A stretch of DNA of 64,000 bases from Guptibacillus hwajinpoensis (GCF_001039475.1 NZ_LELK01000001.1:1809349-1873348); one strand, 5' to 3'. Positions 9,240-18,018 are shown, counted from the first letter of the stretch. A program made the numbers and translations. Notes: generated by a model not told the origin, from the letters alone.

Positions 9240-10175
9240 TTAATTGATCATGCTATCTTTTTCATATTTTGCAAAAGGATCAGTAAGTGTCACTCTATGG
9301 GCTTCAGCATCACTAACGCCTACATAAAGGACTGCTTGACCATTCTCTTTACGAATTAACCCTCCGCTGAAGAGGACGTCCTGTAAATCAGTCCTTTTAG
9401 CGGGGCCTTCCGGAAAATCGTCACGCGTTGCAATAATCTCCATGTTAGTGATCCTATTTAATGTAGGATCATAATGACATGTAATTGGATAGTAGTGACG
9501 ACTGCCTTCGTGATCAAAACGGGCAATATGACCAAGTATCCCGATTTCTCCATTGGCAAGGAGGTGAACTTCGTTTGCTCCTCCCCACTCATCCTCGACA
9601 AAATGTTCTTGGATTAGTGAAGCATTTGCTATCGTTTCACTTTGTAGTTCGTCTAGGTTATCAATAGCTGTGAAACCAATTTTTCCACGCCCGCCTTTTT
9701 CACCCTGAGGACGCGTAAACACCCCGATCGTTCCATTAGTTAATTCAATTAACCGAATATCCTTCATCCCATCAGGACCTGTAGTAAACCGTTCCATCTT
9801 ACTCAGGTTATCCCCTTTGTAAAAGACAGTCCTCCATGAGAGAGCGTTATGATTTTCTGGATGTGGAAAAATTTCTACTCCGCCAAACACCAGTTGTCCA
9901 TGGATAAAGCAGAGAAATGGATCTTGTAGCTGGTATGTTCTCAAGTCTTCTTTTGGAGTCCAGACATTGTTCTTTTCTACAAAAAACACAACTTCTGAAT
10001 GCTCTGTATCCCTTGCTTCCACACGTCCTGCAATGATCCATTCACCTTCATTTTCAAAAGGAGCCGTAATATTATAAACATCTCTGTCACCGATGCCAGT
10101 AAAGATTAATTTCTCTGCTCCTTCTAATGTCGTTCTTTTTTGATAATCATCTAGTAGTGATTGAACAGTAAACAC
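9240..10175 (-). CDS. DUF1861-type beta-propeller protein
   Basis: A 311-residue cytoplasmic protein starting at GTG 10175 with AAGGAGGG upstream. Repeated GxxE/Dx-D segments such as QLQDPFLCFIHGQLVFGG, DGMKDIRLIELTNGTIGVF and EWGGANEVHLLANGEIG fit the five-bladed propeller of DUF1861 proteins, which are related to the GH43/GH32/GH130 furanosidase-like clan. The biochemical role of the family is not known to me. It sits between the GH130 gene and the transporter, 26 and 15 bp from its neighbours. It therefore most likely acts on the same imported glycoside. A second hydrolase or phosphorylase with complementary specificity is inference. Confidence 0.7.
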   Translation of the reverse strand: MFTVQSLLDDYQKRTTLEGAEKLIFTGIGDRDVYNITAPFENEGEWIIAGRVEARDTEHSEVVFFVEKNNVWTPKEDLRTYQLQDPFLCFIHGQLVFGGVEIFPHPENHNALSWRTVFYKGDNLSKMERFTTGPDGMKDIRLIELTNGTIGVFTRPQGEKGGRGKIGFTAIDNLDELQSETIANASLIQEHFVEDEWGGANEVHLLANGEIGILGHIARFDHEGSRHYYPITCHYDPTLNRITNMEIIATRDDFPEGPAKRTDLQDVLFSGGLIRKENGQAVLYVGVSDAEAHRVTLTDPFAKYEKDSMIN

Positions 10176-10201
10176 GGTGAATCCCTCCTTTCTCGAACAA
10201 G

Positions 10202-11266
10202 TTATACGTAAGTTAGATTTGAGAGAATTTCCTTAAGACTAAGATCTGCGGCAGCCATTGAAGTATCTGATGCGCCATAATAGATTCTTACATTATCCCC
10301 CTGTACAGTTACTCCACAAGTAAAGACTACGTTCCCAAAAAATCCATCCACTTCATATTTAGCTTCTGGTGATAGAATTGGCTCTTCCGTCTTTGCTAAA
10401 ACTTTAGCAGGATTATCACTATCTAAGAGAACAGCTCCTAAACAATAGCGATTGTTTTTATCTGCTGCATGATAAATTTCTAGCCATCCTTTATCCGTTC
10501 TAAAAGGAATGGCTCCACCACCAATCCGTCCGTTGTCCCATCCATCTTGACTCAACCCCAAAAGATATTGGTGATTGCCCCAATATAAGAGATTGTCAGA
10601 TTCTGCGAGCCATATTTCAGGTTGACCAATCCCTTTTGGTACTGGGCGATGAAGGGTATAATACTTACCGTTGATTTTCTCAGGAAAAATGGAAACATCT
10701 TTGTTCTCAGGATGGAGCATTAATCCATGACGTTCATAGGTTGAAAAGTCCTTGGTTGAAATGAGTCCCACGCCTATGCCCTCAGGCGAAACAGCACTAT
10801 ATTGTATATAGTAAGTATCTTGAATCTGCGTCACTCTCGGATCTTCAACACCCCATGCTTCCCTTTCAGTTTCCGGATAGATGAATGGTTCATCATCAAT
10901 TGTGAATTGACGACCATTTTTGCTTCGAGCGATACGGATATAAGATAGGGATGTCAGATAAGCTGCACGATTGTCTGAACTGTAAAGTACTGATCTAGGA
11001 TCTGAGAAGTCATACTGAGAATCTTCTATATGTAACTCTACCAATCGCAGTTTACCCTCTCCGTTTGTGAATTCAATTACAGGGGCTTTCACCCTCTTTG
11101 GATCCTCACTTATCGGTCTTTCAGCAACCCTAAGGAGTAATAGTGTTTCACCGTCATACTCTGCTACACCAGCATTAAACACCCCTATGACCTCATGGTT
11201 ATCGTGAAATGGTTTCACATCTTCTGGTGTAATGAGTGGATTTTCTTCAAAACGTTTTACATTCAT
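10202..11266 (-). CDS. GH130 family glycoside phosphorylase
   Basis: A 354-residue, signal-less protein with the GH130 five-bladed propeller pattern. NPLITPEDVKP is the typical start, FNAGVAEYDGETLLLLRVAER carries the conserved Asn/Arg segment, WGVEDPRVTQIQDTYYIQYS holds the likely catalytic Asp, and GGGAIPFRTDKGWLEIYHA and YEVDGFFGNVVFTCG follow. GH130 enzymes break beta-mannosides with phosphate to give mannose 1-phosphate. The subfamily that acts on beta-1,2-mannobiose is a plausible relative, but the linkage cannot be fixed here. It is the first gene of the operon, divergent from the LacI regulator. Confidence 0.83.
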   Translation of the reverse strand: MNVKRFEENPLITPEDVKPFHDNHEVIGVFNAGVAEYDGETLLLLRVAERPISEDPKRVKAPVIEFTNGEGKLRLVELHIEDSQYDFSDPRSVLYSSDNRAAYLTSLSYIRIARSKNGRQFTIDDEPFIYPETEREAWGVEDPRVTQIQDTYYIQYSAVSPEGIGVGLISTKDFSTYERHGLMLHPENKDVSIFPEKINGKYYTLHRPVPKGIGQPEIWLAESDNLLYWGNHQYLLGLSQDGWDNGRIGGGAIPFRTDKGWLEIYHAADKNNRYCLGAVLLDSDNPAKVLAKTEEPILSPEAKYEVDGFFGNVVFTCGVTVQGDNVRIYYGASDTSMAAADLSLKEILSNLTYV

Positions 11267-11630
11267 TTGTTTGTTGTCTCCCCCGAGTCATTATTTTTGA
11301 TTAGTTCCTTACCATTCCTTGCTACTCTAGCTTACCAACCAAAATGAAAACCTTTACATAATTGAAAATAAATAATCCTCGACGTATTTGAATCGAGGTT
11401 TTGCAAAAAACTGATCTTAGTAATCTTGTAAAATTCATTATAATCAGAATTTGTAATTAACGTTACAACTAATTATACATTCGCATTTTGTAATGTCAAC
11501 ACTGATTATTAATTACTATTAACCGTAAGAACCCTTATAAATATTGCTAAATACTAAGGATTAACGTATATTTATATGTAACGTTACTTAATTACTAATT
11601 GGAATATACACATGAAAGGTTGAACTGTTT
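11267..11630. promoter_or_regulatory. Divergent control region with LacI-type operators
   Basis: This AT-rich region separates the glycoside operon from its LacI regulator. It holds the palindrome GTAACGTTAC at 11578-11587, the near-copy TTAACGTTAC at 11457-11466 and a half-like TTAACGTATA at 11561-11570. The first two centres are 121 bp apart, suitable for DNA looping. A cre-like sequence with one central mismatch lies at 11344-11358. LacI-family regulators typically bind CG-centred palindromes, so these are assigned to the adjacent regulator by inference. Confidence 0.65.
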
Positions 11631-12674
11631 ATGGGCAAAAGAGTCACTATGCAAGACATAGCTGATCGCTTAAACATTACTAAGAACTCGGTCTCTCAAG
11701 CGCTAACTGGTAAACCTGGCGTTAGTGAACATACAAGGAAAGAAGTTTATAAAGTTGCAGATGAGTTAGGTTATAGCTATACACCTAAAACCCATTCGAG
11801 ACAACCTGATACAAAAACAGGGAATATAGCCTTAATTGCATCAGATTTCGCTTTTTCTATGAAGAGTTTCTTTGGAGAAATATTTCTTTCTGTAGAAGAA
11901 GAAGTTCAAAAACGAAATAAAAGTTTATTGCTTCAATCTGTTAACAAGCATGCTAATGAGAATCTAACTTTACCTTCTTTTATAGAAGACCATTCGGTTG
12001 AGGGCATTCTGATCCTCTCTCACTTAAACAATGACTACATTAATAAAGTCCTTGCCACAGGTATTCCGACTGTTTTAATTGACCACCATCATCCAGCTAT
12101 TCAAGCAGATTCTATTCTAACGAATAATAGATTCGGTGCTTATACTGCTGTTCAACATCTATTAGAATTGGGCCATAAGAATATCGCATATGTAGGAAAT
12201 ATAAACTTTTCCCCAAGTTACCAAGAACGCCTTGAAGGTTACTTGCTAGCATTGAAAGATTACGGAGTAGAACCAAAAGAAGAATATCTTTTTACAAATG
12301 CACTCGAAGAAGATGAAGTAATTAACAACTTTATTAGACAAGTTCCCGTCCAACCTACTGCATGGTTTTGTGTGAATGATGGTCTTGGGTATTTAGTGAA
12401 CTCGGGATTAAAGTTATATGGGGTAAACGTTCCTACAGAAGCCTCTATCTGTAGCTTTGATAACGGCCAGCTGTCAAAACTTTCATCGCCAAGAATTACA
12501 TCAATGGATATCGATTTGAAATTGTTTGGAAGAAAAGCTGTCGAAAAATTATTTTGGAGAGCAGAAAACTGTAATGAGCCATTTCAGGAAACACTATTGC
12601 CCGCTAAGCTTGTAGAAGGTGAGTCAACGAACATAGCGCCAGAAATCAAGCGTAAGAGCGAATCACCTAAGTGA
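11631..12674 (+). CDS. LacI-family transcriptional regulator
   Basis: A 347-residue protein. The N-terminal helix-turn-helix and hinge (TMQDIADRLNITKNSVSQAL, residues 6-25) are typical of LacI/GalR members. The sugar-binding periplasmic-protein-like domain (about 65-335) includes GHKNIAYVGN and the DNGQLSKLSSPRITSMD segment. It is divergent from the GH130/transport operon and carries operator-like palindromes in front of both, so it most likely represses the operon and itself until the imported sugar binds. Confidence 0.88.
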   Translation: MGKRVTMQDIADRLNITKNSVSQALTGKPGVSEHTRKEVYKVADELGYSYTPKTHSRQPDTKTGNIALIASDFAFSMKSFFGEIFLSVEEEVQKRNKSLLLQSVNKHANENLTLPSFIEDHSVEGILILSHLNNDYINKVLATGIPTVLIDHHHPAIQADSILTNNRFGAYTAVQHLLELGHKNIAYVGNINFSPSYQERLEGYLLALKDYGVEPKEEYLFTNALEEDEVINNFIRQVPVQPTAWFCVNDGLGYLVNSGLKLYGVNVPTEASICSFDNGQLSKLSSPRITSMDIDLKLFGRKAVEKLFWRAENCNEPFQETLLPAKLVEGESTNIAPEIKRKSESPK

Positions 12675-12708
12675 TTATTATGACGAATAGAATAACTTTG
12701 TTAATAAA

Positions 12709-12747
12709 GAAAACCATGTCTCACTCAAAAGCGGCATGGTTTTTTTG
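12709..12747 (+). terminator. Terminator of the LacI gene
   Basis: AAACCATG and CATGGTTT form the stem, followed by seven T. Confidence 0.82.
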
Positions 12748-12816
12748 TGTAAATATATCAATATACTTTTTTGTAATGTAAGTAATTCTTTTTAACTCTA
12801 TACTGTAATGTTAAAA

Positions 12817-12831
12817 TTGAAAGCGTATTCA
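12817..12831 (+). promoter_or_regulatory. cre site (CcpA operator)
   Basis: TTGAAAGCGTATTCA matches the WTGNAANCGNWNNCW consensus at every fixed position. It lies 22 bp before the start codon of the secreted glycosidase-like gene, so carbon catabolite repression is expected. Confidence 0.7.
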
Positions 12832-12853
12832 AAATAATGAAGGGAATGATTAA

Positions 12854-14617
12854 ATGAAACAGGTAATTAGTTTATTAGTAACGTTTGTACTTTTGATCAG
12901 TTACGGTGCTCCAACACTTGCTAAACAAGCAAATGGAAAAGAATCGATTATCAATCTATCTCATCTTGATTCGTTGAACGAAGAGGTTACTATTGATGGA
13001 ACAGAAATGCTGATTACACACATTTATTCAGAATATCCTGATTATGACTGGGTAGATGCTTCAGGTGAAGGAATTGCCGCTGTAGATGATGTTGCGCGTG
13101 CAGCAATTGTGTATTTAACTGACTATGAAAACAATAAAAACCAAGCATCCCTAGAGAAAGCAAGGAAATTACTTAATTTTGTCATGTACATGCAAGCTGA
13201 AGATGGTGAATTTTATAACTTTATATATGAAGATTTATCAATAAACACAGATGGTCCTACAAGTAAAAAATCGTTTGACTGGTGGGCAGCAAGAGGCATG
13301 TGGGCTCTTGGTTATGGATACAAAGTATTTGAAAAGGTAGACTCCGACTATGCACTGCAATTAGAAGATCACTTCTTATTGGGAAACGAGGCACTCCAAA
13401 ATGAGATAAACGATACTTATGGAGAATACGATTGGGTCCATGGTGTACAAGTGCCTAGATGGATTACTGGCTTTGATGCTATGTCTAATGCTTTACTCGG
13501 TTTATCTGAATATTATTCGATTAAACCAAAAGAAAGTGTAAAAGACTCTATGCTTAAACTAGGGACTGGGTTATCTCACTATCAATATGGTGATTTTGAT
13601 ACATACCCATTTAGCGCGCATCTAGGCTGGGATGGTTCTCCTACCCTATGGCACGCATGGGGAAGTAGTCAATCCTTTGCACTTGCGAAAGCTGGTAAGG
13701 TATTAAATAAGCCAGAATGGGTTCAATCTGCAAAGGATGAAGCCGACAATCTTTTCACACATCTCCTTGTCACAGGTATGATTAAAGAAATGGCTCCTAC
13801 ACCAACAAAAGATGAACAAATTGCTTACGGAGTTAATATGATTGTTCAAGGTTTCATGGAAACGTATAAGGCAACAAACGAAACGAAATACGCTCGTTAT
13901 GCAGGCCTTGCAGCTTCCTGGTTTACCGGGAATAACGATGCTAATTTTGCCATGTACGATCCTGAAACAGGTAGAGGTTACGACGGCATTAATGGAGACA
14001 CTGGGAAAGTGAATTATAACTCTGGTGCCGAATCTACTATTGAAGCTTTGTTTGCGATGCAAGCTATAACAAGTAATAATAAAGCTAATAAATACCTAAA
14101 TGCTCGTACTCTCACTCGATTTACGAAGTCAATTATTGAAGCAGAAACCTTTACAGCTGCAAACGGGTCTCCTGAGATTATTAAACCTGAAAGTCCATGG
14201 ACTGGTGATGCCCTTTATAGTGGTGATCTTGTATTATTAGAGGACGAAGAAGCAATCAAGAAAGAAATTAGTCTCGAAAAGGGTAAATACCTTGTATATG
14301 CAGCAATTGAAAAGAAACATTCTCTAAAACACGAAAACTTTCTTAACGTACACCTTGATGGAGAGAATGTTGGGCGCATTCTCGTCTCAAATTCCACTGA
14401 TGATAGTTACCTTACCCTCATTAAGGTTGGAGAAACTTCCCATCTTGAAGAAGGAAAACATACGTTAACGCTAAAGGCAAACGGAGAAACCGCAGTGATT
14501 GATAACATCGTTTTACAACCTGTCAAAGAGTCCGCTGTATTCTCAGTTAAAAAGAACAAGTCCATTATCTTGGAACGAAATTTTCAAGCGGGAACAATTG
14601 AAATGAGCAAATACTAA
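12854..14617 (+). CDS. Secreted toroid-type glycosidase-like protein
   Basis: A 587-residue protein with a signal peptide (1-23, cut after TLA). Residues about 40-420 show regular helix-pair periodicity with repeated aromatic/Gly turns (DDVARAAIVYL, YMQAEDGEFYNF, FDWWAARGMWALGYGY, GWDGSPTLWHAWGSSQSFAL, YNSGAESTIEALFAM), as in (alpha/alpha)6-toroid glycosidases. Residues about 425-555 look like a carbohydrate-binding beta-sandwich (IEAETFTAANG...GKYLVYAAIEKK...GKHTLTLKANG). I cannot name a glycoside hydrolase family. Acidic residues in DDVARA and QAEDGEF are catalytic candidates only. It follows the LacI gene and has a cre site, so it probably releases the oligosaccharide imported by the divergent operon. 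Confidence 0.6.
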   Translation: MKQVISLLVTFVLLISYGAPTLAKQANGKESIINLSHLDSLNEEVTIDGTEMLITHIYSEYPDYDWVDASGEGIAAVDDVARAAIVYLTDYENNKNQASLEKARKLLNFVMYMQAEDGEFYNFIYEDLSINTDGPTSKKSFDWWAARGMWALGYGYKVFEKVDSDYALQLEDHFLLGNEALQNEINDTYGEYDWVHGVQVPRWITGFDAMSNALLGLSEYYSIKPKESVKDSMLKLGTGLSHYQYGDFDTYPFSAHLGWDGSPTLWHAWGSSQSFALAKAGKVLNKPEWVQSAKDEADNLFTHLLVTGMIKEMAPTPTKDEQIAYGVNMIVQGFMETYKATNETKYARYAGLAASWFTGNNDANFAMYDPETGRGYDGINGDTGKVNYNSGAESTIEALFAMQAITSNNKANKYLNARTLTRFTKSIIEAETFTAANGSPEIIKPESPWTGDALYSGDLVLLEDEEAIKKEISLEKGKYLVYAAIEKKHSLKHENFLNVHLDGENVGRILVSNSTDDSYLTLIKVGETSHLEEGKHTLTLKANGETAVIDNIVLQPVKESAVFSVKKNKSIILERNFQAGTIEMSKY

Positions 14618-14639
14618 AGTCAATATGCGAATTTAAGAT

Positions 14640-14695
14640 CCTTTATGTTGGATTTGACTAGGAATCGAAGTCAACTTCAATATAAAGGTTTTTTT
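14640..14695 (+). terminator. Terminator of the glycosidase-like gene
   Basis: CCTTTATGTTG pairs with CAATATAAAGG, and an inner TTGACT/AGTCAA stem extends it. Seven T follow. Confidence 0.78.
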
Positions 14696-14818
14696 CTAGG
14701 TATTACACTGGTCCTTACCTTCTTTTCCTAAATGATCCAGCATTAATAAAACTCTACGACTACAGATTTCCTTCACTTTGTATTAGAATAGAGGGAGCGA
14801 AAAATAGGAGTGGTAGAG

Positions 14819-15562
14819 ATGGATAAAGATATTAAACTAATTGCTTTAGATATGGACGGAACACTCGTCAATCATGATGGAGATGTTTCGAAAGAAAATG
14901 AAGATGCAGTGAAGCGTGCGAAGGATCAAGGGATCCATGTTGTTTTAAGTACAGGTCGTTCCCTGCCGTTCTGCCGTGACATTGCAGAACAACTTGGGCA
15001 TTCCGCTTATTTAGTTACCGTGAATGGTGGACAGGTGTTTGACAAGGAGTTAAATCTTGTAGATAGTACGCACCTTACGAATGACCTTGTAAAACGACTT
15101 TGGGAACTGAAAATGAAGCACGATGTGTATTTCTGGTCGTCTACAACAGAAGGTGTTTTCAATACGAAGAAACCGTTCGAGAAAGAAATTGATGACTATA
15201 GCTGGTTGAAGTTTGGTTTTGATATTCAAGATGATGCCATCCGCAAAGTTATTACAGATGAAGTAATGGCAAACGAGGCGCTAGAGGTAACGAATTCTAG
15301 TCCAACGAATCTAGAAATTAATCCGGCTGGCGTCAACAAAGCAGCTGCGCTAATGAAGGTTTGTAAGTGGCTTGATCTTTCAATGGACAACGTCATGGCT
15401 GTCGGCGATAGCATGAACGATATCGCGATGATTCGCGAAGCTGGCTTCGGGGTTGCGATGGGTAACGCACAAGATCGCGTGAAAGAAGCAGCGGACTGGA
15501 TTACAAAGGACTATACTGAACACGGCGTAGCACACGCAATTGACAGGGTATTGAAAAAGTAG
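14819..15562 (+). CDS. HAD-superfamily phosphatase, Cof type
   Basis: The 247-residue product has HAD motif I LDMDGTL (nucleophile Asp), motif II in VVLSTGRS and motif III/IV GDSMNDIAMI, with a C2-type cap between them. Cof-like HAD enzymes dephosphorylate sugar phosphates or cofactors in the cytoplasm. A GTG nine bases upstream is in frame, but AGGAG overlaps it and is correctly spaced for the ATG at 14819. It stands alone. The true substrate is not predictable. Confidence 0.85.
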   Translation: MDKDIKLIALDMDGTLVNHDGDVSKENEDAVKRAKDQGIHVVLSTGRSLPFCRDIAEQLGHSAYLVTVNGGQVFDKELNLVDSTHLTNDLVKRLWELKMKHDVYFWSSTTEGVFNTKKPFEKEIDDYSWLKFGFDIQDDAIRKVITDEVMANEALEVTNSSPTNLEINPAGVNKAAALMKVCKWLDLSMDNVMAVGDSMNDIAMIREAGFGVAMGNAQDRVKEAADWITKDYTEHGVAHAIDRVLKK

Positions 15563-15604
15563 AGATAGTGCCTGTCACCACCCGAATAAGCTCAATAATT
15601 GTCG

Positions 15605-15646
15605 AAAGGCGGCGCCATGAAATTATCCACTGCGCCGCCTTTTTTC
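15605..15646 (+). terminator. Terminator of the HAD gene
   Basis: AAAGGCGGCGC and GCGCCGCCTTT form an 11-bp stem followed by a T run. Confidence 0.85.
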
Positions 15647-15700
15647 TTGTTAGTGAGCTCTTTCTATACCGATCGTTGCCCCCAACTCAAGTCTTCTCTG

Positions 15701-16264
15701 TTATTTTTCTTTCACATCCAAGACAAATGCCTGATGAGTATGAAGATCTTCATCCTTCTCTACGTGAACTTTAAGCATATACGTTCCTGGTTCAGAGATC
15801 TCTACTTTTCCATCATACATACCTTCATCGTTCTCTTCCGCGTCCGTGTAAGTATGCTGATCTTCTCCTTCTTTCCAGTATTCAAAACGTACATTAGCTT
15901 CTGTAAGAGCTTGCATCTCTTCTTTCACTGAAGTCGTAAGAAGCGTTGAATCCATCTCATCAGCATCTAACATAATGTCTAGGTCTGCTGCGTGGTGATC
16001 GCCGTGATCCCCCTCTTCATCTGAGCTTTCTTCTGTAATAGCGATTTCTAATGCAGGCTCAGACATTTTGTCTTCTTTCTCGCCTTCTTCATCAGAACTT
16101 TCCATCGCATCACCTGCCTCAGTCGAGTTCTTACTATCGCTCACCTGTTCATTACTTGCCTCATTCGTCATTTGATTATTACTTGATGAATTCTCTGCTG
16201 CTCCTGAACAAGCAGCTAGGGCTAATAGAAAAACCAATCCAATCATCATTGAAACATTTCTCAT
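15701..16264 (-). CDS. Lipoprotein with YtkA-like domain
   Basis: A 187-residue protein with lipobox LAAC (Cys19) after a short signal. It then has a long acidic Ser/Glu/Asp-rich linker (about 22-88), a small His cluster (DHGDHHAAD) and a C-terminal beta domain (about 90-187) with EPGTYMLKVHVEKDEDLHTH, the YtkA/FixH-like pattern. Such domains are found near copper or redox proteins, but no such neighbour is present. The acidic, His-containing linker suggests metal binding outside the cell, which is inference. GGAGGAGAGG precedes the start. Confidence 0.72.
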   Translation of the reverse strand: MRNVSMMIGLVFLLALAACSGAAENSSSNNQMTNEASNEQVSDSKNSTEAGDAMESSDEEGEKEDKMSEPALEIAITEESSDEEGDHGDHHAADLDIMLDADEMDSTLLTTSVKEEMQALTEANVRFEYWKEGEDQHTYTDAEENDEGMYDGKVEISEPGTYMLKVHVEKDEDLHTHQAFVLDVKEK

Positions 16265-16338
16265 TGTATTCCTCTCCTCCGTTCTCTATCTCTACTTAGC
16301 TAACGAAGAAAATAAATAAATGGATCAGTTATCTCACG

Positions 16339-16362
16339 AAAAAAGCCCCCTAGTAGGGAGCT
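16339..16362 (-). terminator. Terminator of the prs paralogue
   Basis: AGCTCCCT and AGGGGGCT form the stem with one mismatch, followed by six T on the minus strand. Confidence 0.72.
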
Positions 16363-16374
16363 CTTCAGACAAGC

Positions 16375-17319
16375 TTATCGAATAGTACTAATTGAAAGCT
16401 TCTCTTGTACAACCTGAATAGCTTTAGCGAGCAATGGTGCCATAGATAACACTGTAATTTTATCCATATCATCTGACTCTGGTAAAGCAATTGTATTTGT
16501 AACAACAACTTCCTTAATGTTTGATTCAGCGATTTCTTCTGTTGCATTCCCAGAAAGAACAGCATGTGTGAATGTTGCGTACACTTCTTTCACACCATGC
16601 TCCTCAAGAATTCGAGAAGTAAACGCTACGTTTCGCCCTGTGTCGATCATGTCATCAATAATAATGGCAGTTTTGCCTTCGACGTCGCCTATGACATTAA
16701 CAGTGGATGGTTCACCTGTATCGTATGAGCGTCGGTCAATGAGTGCAATTGGTACATCGAGAAGGGAACCGAGCTTACGAGCACGTAATGCACTACTGTT
16801 GTCAGGTGCAACAACAATAATGTCATCAAGATTCTTGTTCTCAAAGTATTCTGCAAGAATTGGGATTCCTGATACTTGATCAACTGGAATATTGAAAAAG
16901 CCTTCAATTTGATTCGCATGTAAATCAACCGTTAGAACGCGAGTTGCACCAGCACGCTCAAGCATATTAGCAATAAGCTTAGCAGTAATTGGTTGTCTCG
17001 GCCCTGTTTTTCTATCTTGTCTTGCATAACCGTAGTAAGGTAATACAACATTAACGGTTTTAGCAGATGCTCGTTTCAACGCATCAATCATGATTAAGAG
17101 TTCCATGAGGTAGTCGTTTCCTGATCCAGCAATAGACTGAACAAGATAGGTATCGCAACCACGGATGCTTTCCTCAACATTCATGTGAATTTCCCCGTCA
17201 CTGAAGCGCTTAACGGAACAATTCCCAGCTTTAATTCCAAGTGCCTCAACAATTTCTTGAGCCAACTCTGGATTTGAGTTCAAAGCGAACACTTTCACAT
17301 CTTCTTCATGGCGTAGCAT
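16375..17319 (-). CDS. Divergent ribose-phosphate pyrophosphokinase paralogue
   Basis: A 314-residue protein of normal PRPP synthetase length. The ATP motif RQDRK (100-104) and VDLHANQIEGFF (131-142) are kept. The flexible catalytic loop reads LIDRRSYDTGEPST (193-206) where typical enzymes have IDKRRP, so the catalytic Lys is replaced. The PDHGG region is PDNSS (172-176), and the PRPP loop is DDMIDTGRN (222-230) instead of DDIIDTAGT. The gene is monocistronic and not in the usual glmU-prs-ctc setting, so it is a second copy. It may be a weak enzyme or a regulatory paralogue. AAGGAG precedes the ATG. Confidence 0.8.
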   Translation of the reverse strand: MLRHEEDVKVFALNSNPELAQEIVEALGIKAGNCSVKRFSDGEIHMNVEESIRGCDTYLVQSIAGSGNDYLMELLIMIDALKRASAKTVNVVLPYYGYARQDRKTGPRQPITAKLIANMLERAGATRVLTVDLHANQIEGFFNIPVDQVSGIPILAEYFENKNLDDIIVVAPDNSSALRARKLGSLLDVPIALIDRRSYDTGEPSTVNVIGDVEGKTAIIIDDMIDTGRNVAFTSRILEEHGVKEVYATFTHAVLSGNATEEIAESNIKEVVVTNTIALPESDDMDKITVLSMAPLLAKAIQVVQEKLSISTIR

Positions 17320-17352
17320 AGCGTAGCTCCTTTATCGTTCGTTTATCGATTG

Positions 17353-17369
17353 CGTATGATTATCATACG
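17353..17369 (-). promoter_or_regulatory. Palindromic operator candidate before the prs paralogue
   Basis: CGTATGAT-T-ATCATACG is a perfect 8-1-8 inverted repeat 34 bp before the start codon. It resembles the geometry of Fur-family sites (Fur, Zur, PerR) but matches none of their consensus sequences well. Confidence 0.5.
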
Positions 17370-17520
17370 TATGTATTTAGTTTCAACTTCCTCTCCACTA
17401 TACCATACACAAACGGTCAATTCTTGCTGATTTTCACCTGAATTTCAACTAAATCATTACAAAAAACACAATACCTATGCTTGTATGCGCTTTAGTTATT
17501 CAATCGATTAACTGGTTCAC

Positions 17521-18018
17521 TTATTTCCACCGAATGGATTGAATGATATACAATACTACAGCTCCAAAAAGTAGAATTAAGAACAGTGGCATTAAACCAG
17601 TTGATAGAGCTTCCTGCTCTCCACTACCAATTAAGAAGCATTCTCTTGTAAGAAAGGCAAACAGAATGGCAATTGTATTCTTCAAGAAATGGATCAGTGC
17701 AACTGCACTCCGATACTGAAACGCAGCATTTGCTTCTGTGATTTTCACAATATAATTATACACATGTGGATAGCGCTCCAAAATGGACAATCCAATCCAC
17801 AGTACCGTACCGATAAAAGGGAGAACAATAAGCATACTACTAGGACCCCAATTATTAGGATCGCCCACTGCATTGAAATGGATCGGTACTTGTTCAGGTA
17901 GTATAGACCAATATACCAAGACATACCCAAAACTAGCTAGTAGAAAAAGAAGACTAGCTACATCAAAAATCTTCTGAAATATGGTCTTTTCAATTATTAC
18001 CTTAGGCCTATTCGCCAT
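17521..18018 (-). CDS. DUF1648-type membrane protein
   Basis: A 165-residue protein with four hydrophobic segments. The segment LPEQVPIHFNAVGDPNNWG directly after the first span is the DUF1648 signature found in SdpI-like immunity and sensor proteins of Bacillus. GGAG lies 8 bases before the ATG at 18018, which is favoured over a GTG nine bases upstream. No SdpAB-type toxin genes or SdpR regulator are beside it, so a toxin-immunity role is not supported here. Confidence 0.7.
   Translation of the reverse strand: MANRPKVIIEKTIFQKIFDVASLLFLLASFGYVLVYWSILPEQVPIHFNAVGDPNNWGPSSMLIVLPFIGTVLWIGLSILERYPHVYNYIVKITEANAAFQYRSAVALIHFLKNTIAILFAFLTRECFLIGSGEQEALSTGLMPLFLILLFGAVVLYIIQSIRWK

Noticed and set aside
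11344..11358. cre-like site before the GH130 operon
   Set aside because: The invariant central CG is CC, so it is recorded only as weak.
17521..18018. DUF1648 protein as SdpI-type toxin immunity
   Set aside because: No toxin or SdpR-like genes nearby, and the protein is short.
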